Of a stretch of DNA of 64,000 nucleotides, positions 1-9,000 are shown piece after piece. The stretch's first letter is position 1. Every line of letters begins with the position of its first letter. Below the pieces are notes generated by a model. The model saw nothing but the letters and a program-made list of their open reading frames with translations. It did not search any database and was not told the DNA's origin. The translations under genes were made by a program, and so were the position numbers. The DNA is from Deltaproteobacteria bacterium YD0425bin51 (GTDB taxonomy: Bacteria > Desulfobacterota > Desulfobacteria > Desulfobacterales > YD0425bin51). The DNA lies in assembly GCA_002753225.1 (NCBI GenBank), contig PDZS01000019.1:18897-82896 (forward strand), given 5' to 3'.

Positions 1-3000
1 CTAAAGGCATTTTTTGCTTTAAATTTTTTGTTGCTTTTATATATTTTAATTGTTCTATTTCAATCTCCTTTAAATTTTTTCCAGAAAAAAATACCTTATA
101 GTTATAAAACATTAAAGCATAACAAGCAGATTCTATATCTCCTGTCTGGATTCTACTCTGATATGAAAAAAGTAATGGTTGAAAAGATTCTTTTAAATGA
201 TTTTTCCAATGTTGTATAAAAGAATGCATCAGCATATATATCCGAGTAGTTTCTGTTTTGATGCTTGATTTATCTTCAAGCATACGCAAAGCAATTTTAG
301 CAAATCTATATCCGTTATCAATGTCCCCCATATCACAATAAACTAAACCAAGAGGAATAAAATAGCCAGTAGAAGAGAGTTGGTCAAAACCATATTTCAT
401 AGTAATTTTAATAGCATCAGTCATAAGTAATATAAATAATTCAGGTTTAGATAAAAAAGCCGCAGACCCAATTTTTTGCATTATTCTTATTTTTACAAGG
501 GCAAAAGGATCTTTTAAATCGCTTATTCCAAGAATAACTTCATCAGTCTTACCAATAAACACCATCTTTAATTTTAAAATCGCAAATAGTACATAAATTA
601 TATTAGGATTTTTGGGATATTTTACGCCTAGCAGTCTCAAAATCTGAAGCCCTACATTTAACGCTTCTTTATATTTACCCTGTCCGATAAGAACAAGTAT
701 TTTAATTTCATAAAAAGCAACTTTATCTAAAATATTTGTTACTTTTTTATCAATGATATTAAAGTGATATTCGGTCTTATCATAGTCTGTGTTAAGATAT
801 GCTGCTCCTGCAGCTTCTTCATGAAAAAAGAGTGTTAGTCTATAATTTTTCTCCCATCCATCATCTCCAATAATATCTAATCCTTTTAACAAATATTCAT
901 ATGCATTGCTATATGCTGCTGAATTCTTTGCCTTTTTCCCGGCTTTCAGATTAAGCTCAATAATTTTATCTTTTTCATTTTGTTCATAAATTAAATCAAT
1001 TCCAAAGTTTAGATGATTTACAATATCAAAAAGTTTTTCTTCTTGAGCTTCTTCATTCAAGTTGTTTAATAATAATCTTCCAATTTTGAAATGAAGCTTT
1101 TTTTTATCTGATTCTTCAATCATAGAATAAGCTGCCTGCTGGATGCGGTCATGAGAAAAACGATAAGGTATATTTAAATGAACGTTGAAAATACTAATAA
1201 ATTTATATGAATTATCAATTGGAAGAATAAGATTTTCTTTTAAAGCTTCAAAAAGAACTTCTACAGTTTTAATTTTTGATTCTTCATAGACGATGGATAA
1301 CATATCCAAATCAAATTTGTTGCCTATACATGATGCAAGTTGTATGAGTTTTTGAGTATTCTCTGGCAGTTTTAAGATTTTTTGCACCATCAGATCAACT
1401 ACATTATCTGATATATTAGAAGCATTAATCTCATTTAAATCAAAACACCAATCATTTTTAATGATATCAAAATAAATTTTTTTATCTTCATACAGAAATA
1501 ATAATAATTGATTTATAAAGAAAGGATTCCCCAGCGTTTTTTCGACACAAATCTTTGATAGGGGGAGGCAATCTTCAGCTCTTTTAGAAAAAGTTCCTGA
1601 AATAAGCATATTCGAGAGTTCGATAGTCAGAGGCTTTAAATTTAGTAATTGAATATCGACTTGTTTCTTTTTCAAATCGTCAATTGTAATCATAAGAGGA
1701 TGATAATCGTTTACTTCATTATCTCTGTAGGCTCCAATTATTAGTAAATAGCTGTTTTCGATATCTGTCATAAATAACTCAATTAATTTTAGAGATGGTA
1801 AATCAACCCATTGAAGATCATCAAGAAATATGATTAAAGGATGCTCTTTACTTGCAAATACTTGTAAAAAATTTTGAAAAAGCATATTAAATCGGTTTCT
1901 TGATTGTTCAGGGTCAAGTTGATCGACTGTGGGTTGTTTTTCAATAATTAACTCAAGTTCAGGAATAACATCAATTATTACTTGTCCGCTTGAACCAAAT
2001 GCGTTTAATAATTTTTTTTTAAAATTTAAAGTTACATCTTTACTCTCTGCAAGAATATATTTTATAAGTTCTTTAAATGCCTGTATTATAGCAATATAAG
2101 GTATATTCCTTTTAAATTGATCATATTTGCCTGAAATAAAAAAAACGCGGCTATCTGTTATTGACTTATGTATTTCATTTACTACAGAAGATTTGCCTAT
2201 TCCTGAATATCCACCAACTAAAAGCAATTTTTTCATTCCAGATTTCACTTGATTAAATGATTCAAGTATTTGTTTTATCTCTTCATCTCTGCCGTAAATT
2301 TTTTGAGATATATTTAAACTGCTTGGAATTTCCTTTTGACCTATCTGGAACTGCTCAATTCTTCCATGTTTTTTAAGTTGATTTAAGCAGATCCTTAAAT
2401 CCTCTGCTATTCCGTAAGCACTTTTATACCTGTCTTCAGCATCTTTAACTAATAACTTCATGACGATCATGGCAATCATAGACGGAATATTGGGGTTTAA
2501 AATCTGCGGTAAAATTGGTATCTTGGCAATATGACAATGGATCATTTCCATTTTATCATCTGTTTTAAATGGAGTTTCTCCTGTAAGAAGTTCATAAAAC
2601 ATAACTCCAAGAGAATAAAAATCAGTTCTATAATCTATCGGCCTATTTATTCTTCCAGTCTGCTCAGGAGATATATAAGAAAGAGTTCCTTCTATAACAT
2701 TTGGATTAATAAGTTCAGGATTTTCTTTAGAAAGCTCTGTTGATATTCCAAAGTCTATTATTTTTAATTTACCTGTTTTAGGATTAAAGACAATATTTGC
2801 AGGATTTATATCTTTATGAATGATATGTTTTTGATGAATTTTAGCTAAAATATCAACAATGACAATTGCAATAGGCAAAAATTGAAGTACATCCATTTTA
2901 GAGTTTAAGAATAATTTATTTATTGATTCTCCGCCAAAATCTTCTATAACCATAATAAGGCTATTTTCACAAGGTTCCAAGCTATAACACCTAATGACGC

Positions 3001-3196
3001 CGTCTAAATTCATATTACTTGTTATTTCATATTCTCGGTTAAACCTTGAGAGTTCAATTGGCTTTGGATATTCTTTATTCAAAAGTTTCAAAATAACAGG
3101 CAGATTATCTCTGGTTCTATATCCCCGATATACAATTGAATTTGTGCTTTCATATAGTTTATTTAAAATATTATAATTGGGAATAATTCTTTGCAT
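1..3196 (-). CDS. Multidomain Ser/Thr protein kinase with AAA ATPase module, partial at left edge
   Basis: An open frame of about 1065 codons starts at ATG 3194-3196 and continues past base 1 with no stop, so the C-terminus is missing. Residues 1-270 are a eukaryotic-type kinase: a weak glycine loop, the catalytic loop HKDINPANIVF, DFG, and a GTLSYISPEQTGR activation segment. From about residue 290 follows a large STAND/AAA-like module with Walker A GGYSGIGKSS near residue 328 and Walker B-like IIFLDDLQW. A long helical, TPR-like region comes after it. In this family the C-terminus usually carries GAF and histidine kinase or cyclase domains, which would lie outside the window. It is probably a cytoplasmic signalling protein. 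The kinase-AAA assignment is firm; ligand and output are unknown. Confidence 0.9.
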   Translation of the reverse strand, partial: MQRIIPNYNILNKLYESTNSIVYRGYRTRDNLPVILKLLNKEYPKPIELSRFNREYEITSNMNLDGVIRCYSLEPCENSLIMVIEDFGGESINKLFLNSKMDVLQFLPIAIVIVDILAKIHQKHIIHKDINPANIVFNPKTGKLKIIDFGISTELSKENPELINPNVIEGTLSYISPEQTGRINRPIDYRTDFYSLGVMFYELLTGETPFKTDDKMEMIHCHIAKIPILPQILNPNIPSMIAMIVMKLLVKDAEDRYKSAYGIAEDLRICLNQLKKHGRIEQFQIGQKEIPSSLNISQKIYGRDEEIKQILESFNQVKSGMKKLLLVGGYSGIGKSSVVNEIHKSITDSRVFFISGKYDQFKRNIPYIAIIQAFKELIKYILAESKDVTLNFKKKLLNAFGSSGQVIIDVIPELELIIEKQPTVDQLDPEQSRNRFNMLFQNFLQVFASKEHPLIIFLDDLQWVDLPSLKLIELFMTDIENSYLLIIGAYRDNEVNDYHPLMITIDDLKKKQVDIQLLNLKPLTIELSNMLISGTFSKRAEDCLPLSKICVEKTLGNPFFINQLLLFLYEDKKIYFDIIKNDWCFDLNEINASNISDNVVDLMVQKILKLPENTQKLIQLASCIGNKFDLDMLSIVYEESKIKTVEVLFEALKENLILPIDNSYKFISIFNVHLNIPYRFSHDRIQQAAYSMIEESDKKKLHFKIGRLLLNNLNEEAQEEKLFDIVNHLNFGIDLIYEQNEKDKIIELNLKAGKKAKNSAAYSNAYEYLLKGLDIIGDDGWEKNYRLTLFFHEEAAGAAYLNTDYDKTEYHFNIIDKKVTNILDKVAFYEIKILVLIGQGKYKEALNVGLQILRLLGVKYPKNPNIIYVLFAILKLKMVFIGKTDEVILGISDLKDPFALVKIRIMQKIGSAAFLSKPELFILLMTDAIKITMKYGFDQLSSTGYFIPLGLVYCDMGDIDNGYRFAKIALRMLEDKSSIKTETTRIYMLMHSFIQHWKNHLKESFQPLLFSYQSRIQTGDIESACYALMFYNYKVFFSGKNLKEIEIEQLKYIKATKNLKQKMPL

Positions 3197-3215
3197 TATT
3201 CAGAATTCCTTATTT

Positions 3216-3767
3216 TTAGTTATTTGGAAATTTGGGAATATCTATTTTGGGGTCAGATTTATTATAGAAAAGCATATGTGCTCCCCATTTTAATATCGCA
3301 AATAAAAATATTATTAGGAGAATAAAAGATTCAAATGTACCTCCAAAAACAAGCCATATTTTAGTTTTTAAAATAATTATAACAAAAAGAAAAGTAGTGC
3401 CTAATAAAGCAAATAAACCTAATAACCTGTCAAATCCAGGTAGATGTTCTAATTCTGCATTTTTTTTAATAAATATAATGGTTATAATCATTGATATAAT
3501 AGGCAAAATATATACAATAAAATTGACCTTTAAAAGGTTATTTCTCGTAATAAACAGAGAATACGCAGTTATTACAGATGCAAAAATTCCGGGAAAAGAA
3601 GCTAAATAAATTAAGACAGAATAAATGTATTTGTGGGGTTTATAGTTACCCATTCCAGCTTTATGTAATTTACCATAAACAAAAGCAGTAGTAGGTGTAG
3701 CAATAAAAAAAAGCAAAAGATGGAGATTATACGCTCCAAGCTTTTGAAGCATTTCTTCTATACTCAT
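3216..3767 (-). CDS. Conserved hypothetical multi-pass membrane protein
   Basis: The protein has 183 residues and about five hydrophobic segments (roughly 15-32, 48-68, 79-98, 115-133 and 140-162), with short charged loops and a polar C-terminal tail. A ribosome binding site TTGAGG precedes the ATG. It lies 19 bp upstream of the kinase-AAA gene on the same strand and is probably cotranscribed with it. I do not recognise the family. The predicted location is the inner membrane. Confidence 0.75.
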   Translation of the reverse strand: MSIEEMLQKLGAYNLHLLLFFIATPTTAFVYGKLHKAGMGNYKPHKYIYSVLIYLASFPGIFASVITAYSLFITRNNLLKVNFIVYILPIISMIITIIFIKKNAELEHLPGFDRLLGLFALLGTTFLFVIIILKTKIWLVFGGTFESFILLIIFLFAILKWGAHMLFYNKSDPKIDIPKFPNN

Positions 3768-3873
3768 TTTAATACCTCAATAATATAGTCAAAATTAATA
3801 GTGCCATATAGTTATTCTTTATATATGTTTCAATGAAAATGTTCAAGCTGAATAGATTATCAAGAATATAGCA

Positions 3874-3904
3874 TTGATTTTCAAAATAATTAGTTTAGTA
3901 TAAT
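3874..3904 (+). promoter_or_regulatory. Possible sigma70-type promoter of the cupin gene
   Basis: TTGATT (3874-3879) and TATAAT (3899-3904) are separated by 19 bp, slightly longer than optimal, and lie 28 bp before the cupin start. The -10 match is perfect and the -35 is weaker. Surrounding sequence is AT-rich, so chance matches are expected. Confidence 0.4.
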
Positions 3905-3932
3905 GAGATAATTATACATTGGAGGATTAATT

Positions 3933-4349
3933 ATGAAAAAGCTGATTTATGTAATATGTTTTGTGTTATTGTTATCAGGTAATATTTTTGCAGAAGATGC
4001 AAAAGCTGTCTTAGTTGATGTTTTAGCAAAAGCAAGTTCGAGCTGGGACAAGAGCCAGTTGCCTAAATATTCAACAGGTACACCAGAGATAACTATTCTA
4101 AGAATTAAAATTCCACCAGGTGGGCACTTACCATCACATAATCATTTAGTAATAAATGCAGGTGTTCTATTATCTGGAGAACTAACTGTCATAACTGAAG
4201 ATAATAAGACATTAAATCTAAAAGCTGGCGATTCCATTGTGGAAGTTGTAAATAAATGGCATTATGGAAAAAATGAAGGTAATAAAACAGCAGAAATTAT
4301 TGTATTTTATGCTGGTGTTGTTGATTCTCCAATAACAATAAAAAAATAG
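3933..4349 (+). CDS. Secreted cupin-domain protein
   Basis: The protein has 138 residues. A signal peptide (hydrophobic 4-18) has probable cleavage after NIFA at residue 20, so the product should be periplasmic. A single cupin barrel fills residues 50-135. Metal-binding candidates are H65, H69 and H71 in GGHLPSHNH, and H110 in the second motif ending KWHYGKNEG. The usual Glu of motif 1 is not obvious. GGAGG lies before the ATG. The gene stands alone, with a large inverted repeat immediately downstream. The cupin fold is clear; the substrate is unknown. Confidence 0.85.
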   Translation: MKKLIYVICFVLLLSGNIFAEDAKAVLVDVLAKASSSWDKSQLPKYSTGTPEITILRIKIPPGGHLPSHNHLVINAGVLLSGELTVITEDNKTLNLKAGDSIVEVVNKWHYGKNEGNKTAEIIVFYAGVVDSPITIKK

Positions 4350-4362
4350 ATATGTTTTTTAT

Positions 4363-4577
4363 GGTTCTTCAAGGAATTTTGTGGAAATCAAAAAATTGTC
4401 TGAACTATGATTCATTTGATTCATGTGATTAATTATGATTCTTTCTTATAAATTTATGGCATTATAAATTAGATAATAGACGTTATGATAAAGTGTCGAT
4501 CATGAAAATCATATAAATCACATGAATCATAGTTCAAGACAAAAAAATATAATTCCCACAAAAAAGATTGAAGAACC
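4363..4577. repeat. 215-bp imperfect inverted repeat element
   Basis: Ends GGTTCTTCAA (4363-4372) and TTGAAGAACC (4568-4577) are exact complements. The arms continue inward with GTGG, TTGTCT and GAACTATGATTCAT in inverted orientation. The inner arms show a roughly 9-bp periodicity of TGATT/AATCA units. No ORF lies inside it. It fills the gap between the cupin gene and the convergent cyclase gene. It may act as a terminator or be a MITE-like element. A shorter copy of one end occurs at 53542. Confidence 0.75.
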
Positions 4578-4581
4578 TTTT

Positions 4582-6090
4582 TTATTTGTCAGGGTTTTCT
4601 GTAAAAAAATCTAATTTTAAACTATTAAAAATTACAGCGCCGCGATTGAATCGTTTTAGAGCTTTGTTTAGAGTCTCTATAGCCTTTTGTTTGTCGACTT
4701 CATCATAATTTATTGATATAGAAAAGCCATTAAACGCCGCTTTTAGTTCATCTTTATCCATCTGCCCTACACAACCTATTACCTCATAAGTTTGAACAGG
4801 ATGGGCTATACCTTTTACATAAATTTTATCTTTTTTCCGGCAAAGAATTTTTTCTTTAATTAATTCATAAGTATGTTCTGAAATAAGAATTTGATCTTCT
4901 TGCGCTGCAGTCTCTAAACGTTGAGCTAGATTGACATTCCCTCCAATTATAGTGTAATCCAATCTATTTTCAGATCCAAAGTTGCCTACTGTACAAAAGC
5001 CTGAATGAATACCCATGCGAACATGAATATCTCTGCCAGCGCCCATTTTTCGCCATTCATCTCTCAATTTTGCTATGGTATTTTGCATTTCAACTGCCAT
5101 TAACACGCACTTCAGCGCATCTTCATCTTCTCCATTGGAATTAGGATCACCAAAAAAAATCATGATGGCATCTCCAATAAATTTATCTATTGTTCCGCCA
5201 TATTTAAGTGCTATTTCAGCCATTTCATTTAGGTAGCTGTTTAAAAACAGGGTAAGAGTTTCAGATTCAATGCTGTCAGTTAATTGTGTGAATCCCTGTA
5301 TATCTGAAAAAAAAACTGTAAGCTTTTTTCGAACTGTTTCTATTTTAACTTCTTTATGACCGGTGAAAATTAATTCATAGAGATTAGGGGATAAATATTT
5401 GGAAAGTTTTACAGACAAACCTTCCATCATAGTTTTGTTTTTTTCGATTATTTTGGTTGAGATAAACTCTTTACGGGAAATTTTTTCAAATACATAAGAG
5501 GCAACCATTCCAAATACAAAAGCTGTAAATATGTAGAGTATAGGAATTATTGTGTTAAAATTTATTGTATTTATTATATTTATTTTACTGAATAGAATTA
5601 TAGCATAAAATGTGATTAGAAGTATTGCAATTAAAAAAGATAGAATTACATTCATGGAAGCAAGTGTCAAAAAAGCAAAAATAAAGAGAATTACAATACC
5701 ATAACTATATGTAATTAATTCTGTTAAGGGAAGAGTATTAAAAAAAATTAGCAAAATACTCCCAATCATTAGACATACCATAAATGTAGCATATTGAAGA
5801 TAATCAAGAACAATAGGGAGATAACTCAATATAATTGATAAAATGCTAAGACAAATCAGTATCAAGAGTGTTTGCTGTAAATTTGTCACAATTTTTTCAT
5901 CTATTGTCTCAAGTCCTAAATAGCGTGAAAGAGTAAACCAGATTATAGAAACAATTAAAAGTACCCATAATGAAAAACGCTCGTAGGGAAGTATTTTTGA
6001 ATAGTGATATTTCCTAAATTCAGATTCCGTTTTAGAATCATTAAATTTTAGGGTTAAAAAGTTTATATGTAAGGTGTTATAGTTATCCAT
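4582..6090 (-). CDS. Membrane-anchored class III adenylate/guanylate cyclase
   Basis: The protein has 502 residues. The N-terminal part (about 35-210) has five or six transmembrane segments, followed by a short linker and a class III catalytic domain (about 255-440). The two metal-binding aspartates are visible in FFSDIQGFT and KFIGDAIMIFFG. The base/transition-state region reads LDYTIIGGNVNLAQRLE. It should make cAMP (or cGMP) at the inner membrane as a homodimer. The start codon lies 8 bp after the polyketide synthase stop, so the two genes are probably cotranscribed. A C-terminal tail of about 60 residues has no recognised domain. Confidence 0.9.
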   Translation of the reverse strand: MDNYNTLHINFLTLKFNDSKTESEFRKYHYSKILPYERFSLWVLLIVSIIWFTLSRYLGLETIDEKIVTNLQQTLLILICLSILSIILSYLPIVLDYLQYATFMVCLMIGSILLIFFNTLPLTELITYSYGIVILFIFAFLTLASMNVILSFLIAILLITFYAIILFSKINIINTINFNTIIPILYIFTAFVFGMVASYVFEKISRKEFISTKIIEKNKTMMEGLSVKLSKYLSPNLYELIFTGHKEVKIETVRKKLTVFFSDIQGFTQLTDSIESETLTLFLNSYLNEMAEIALKYGGTIDKFIGDAIMIFFGDPNSNGEDEDALKCVLMAVEMQNTIAKLRDEWRKMGAGRDIHVRMGIHSGFCTVGNFGSENRLDYTIIGGNVNLAQRLETAAQEDQILISEHTYELIKEKILCRKKDKIYVKGIAHPVQTYEVIGCVGQMDKDELKAAFNGFSISINYDEVDKQKAIETLNKALKRFNRGAVIFNSLKLDFFTENPDK

Positions 6091-6098
6091 TTGCTTTT

Positions 6099-9000
6099 TT
6101 ATAAAGTATGTATAAGTTGTTTAGTAAAGCGAATATTATCTTTATAACAGACTTCAAAGGCATCTTTAACTTTAAATTCATTATATATTGCATCTTGAAC
6201 TTTAGATAAATCTGATATTGCTATTGTTTTACATATCAGTTTTGGATTTTCTATGGCAAGTGTCTTTATAAATCCAGAAAGAGCGGCATATTGAGGTTGA
6301 AGATTATTTTCTGTTTCTTTATAAATATATATAAGTTGGATTTCACTTGTCAACTTTTGTTTAAGAAGGGCTTGAGATAAATGAAATAGAGAATAGAAAC
6401 TCCGCTCAATTTGACTTAAAAGAAGTTTTTCATCATATGCAAAATTATCCTGAGACCACATGTGAATAATATATTTGGGCTTTTTGTTAAGATTTTCTAT
6501 CAATTTTTTATAATCAGATGGATCAGAAGGATTTATGGAATAGGTTTTCTCATTTATCTTTATATATTTTTCCCCTGGTATAGCTAATGTAATATCTTCA
6601 CATAAAGCAGTTACAAAAGAATTATATCTGCTTTCATCAAGATCAAATATAAGTACTGGTTCTGTAAGGCTTGCCTTATCCTTTATTTCAATCTCTGATT
6701 TTTTCCATAAGTTTTGAAGATAAATTTTATTTATAGTTATATCTTTTTTTAAGGGTCTAAGGGAAAAATTTTTTATTCTGATAAGTAATTCTCCATTATT
6801 GTTTAACATATCAATATTAAATTTTCTGATTTTAGAATCTGAAGTTTCTGAAATTGTTGCATAAGCAAAACAAACAGGAGTTAACGGCTTTATTATTGTT
6901 AGTTCACCAAGTATAAAAGGAAGATAAGGAGAATTTCCCTCTGTTCCAGTTAAAAGCCCTGAAATTGTCTGAAAAGCTCCATCCATCAAAGAAGGATGAA
7001 GAACAAAGTCATTAAAATTTGTTTGAACACTTTCTGGTATTACTAAATAAGATAAAGCTTCTTTCTCGTTTATATATAACTTTTGAATTGCCTGAAAAGA
7101 AGGACCATAATTTAAGGAATTTTCTTTAAAAATCTGATATAAATTTTCCCCTTCTATAATATTATTACATCGATTTTGTATAAGTGAGATATCAAAAGTT
7201 TCATTAATTATAAAACTTTCATCATTTATTAGTTTCCCATTACAATGTACAATTCCATCTTTTGTAGTGCTGATTTCATAACTAACTTTATTATTATCTA
7301 TAGAAAGCTTTATATAAACTTCACAGAATGAATCACTAACAATAATAGGAGAAGACCATACAGTATTTATAATTTTATTTATCTTAATATTTGATCCCTC
7401 TCCTGCTTTCCTTGCCATTTCAATATAAAAAACTCCTGGTAAAACATTATCTCCAGCAATTATATGGTCTTTTAAATAAAATTCTTCTTTACTTAAAATT
7501 CTTTTTAGGTTTTGTTCGCTGGTTTTTGTTTTTATAGATACCCAGTATCTCTCTTTTGCAAAAGGATAGGTAGGTATTGATATTCGTTTACCAGTATTTT
7601 GGATATTTAAGATTAATTTATCATTCTCTGATATTGCCTCTCCATTAAGAAAATTTGTAAGTTTTTCTTTTAATTCGTTAATACTTGATACAACCAATAT
7701 TAATTTTTTTTCCATATCTTCTCTTCCATTTTGGAGAGTATAACAAATATCAGAAAGGTTTGAATCAGGCTCCAAGAATTGCAGCATATCTTTTACATAT
7801 GCCCTAAGCCTTTCCTCATTTTTTGCTGATAATATGAAAAGATTAGTATCGGAAGATTTAGAGTTTTCCCTTAAATCTTCATATTCTTCTAAAACAGCAT
7901 GTGCATTTGCTCCGCCAAAGCCAAAGGCGCTGACTCCTGCACGTCTTTTTATATTATCTTCTATTTTATCCCAATTTTTAGTATTTTTTACTATATAAAA
8001 AGGGCTGTCCTCTATTTTGATATAAGGATTTACTGTTTTTACATGGATACTAGCTGGAAGTTTTTTATTTTGCATGGAAAGTATTATTTTAATGATGCCA
8101 GCAATGCCAGAAGCTGGCTCTAAATGTCCAATATTGCTTTTCACTGAACCTATTCCGCAGAAATTTTTCTTTCCTGAAATTTCTCCGAAGGCTTTTTTTA
8201 TACCATCAACTTCAACAGAATCGCCAAGTTGTGTACCTGTGCCATGTAATTCCAAGTATGTTATTGTTTCAGGTTCAATAGAGGCATTTCTATAAGCTTT
8301 TAACAAAAGCTCTGCCTGGGCATCAGAATTTGGCGCAGTAAGTGACGCTGCTTTTCCTCCATGATTAACAGCAGTTCCTATGATTTGTGCATAAATATTA
8401 TCATTATCTTGTATTGCTTTACTTAATCTCTTAAGCAGAATAGTTCCAACACCTTCTCCTTTAACATAACCGTTTGCGTTTTTATCAAATGTTTTGCATC
8501 TTCCGTCAGGAGATAAAACTCCTAATTTGCTGGTTCCAAATATTGTAGCAGGAGATATTATAAGGCTTACTCCTCCAGCTATTGCCATTTCGCTTTCTCC
8601 AAGTAAAATGGATCTTACAGCGTGATGAAGAGCAACTAAACTGCTGGAGCAGGCTGTATCAATTGTTTCGCTTGGTCCATGCCAGTTCATAAGATATGAA
8701 ATACGGTTTGCAATCATTGCATGGCTTGTTCCTGTTGCAGAATGAGGGTTGCTTTCTCCGCTTGCTAAAAGTAATTGTTGATAATCATTGAATTGAACTC
8801 CAACAAAAATACCTATAGACTTTCCTGATAAAAATGATGCTTTATATCCAGCGTCTTCAACTGTTTTCCATACGCTCTCAATAAAAAGCCGATGCTGAGG
8901 ATCCATCATTTCTGCTTCACGAGGAGTTATTTTAAAAAAATTTGCATCAAATTTGTCTATATCAGGTATAAACCCACCCCATGTGGAATCTGTTTCTTTT

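Noticed and set aside
28..3176. Short plus-strand ORFs at 28-219, 2531-2743 and 2994-3176
   Set aside because: They lie antisense to the kinase-AAA gene, have no ribosome site or recognisable protein, and follow its codon structure.
6099..6200. Frameshift as the cause of the missing KR half
   Set aside because: No Rossmann GGxGGLG or YxxxN sequence occurs in other frames; the next sequence is the intact cyclase gene.
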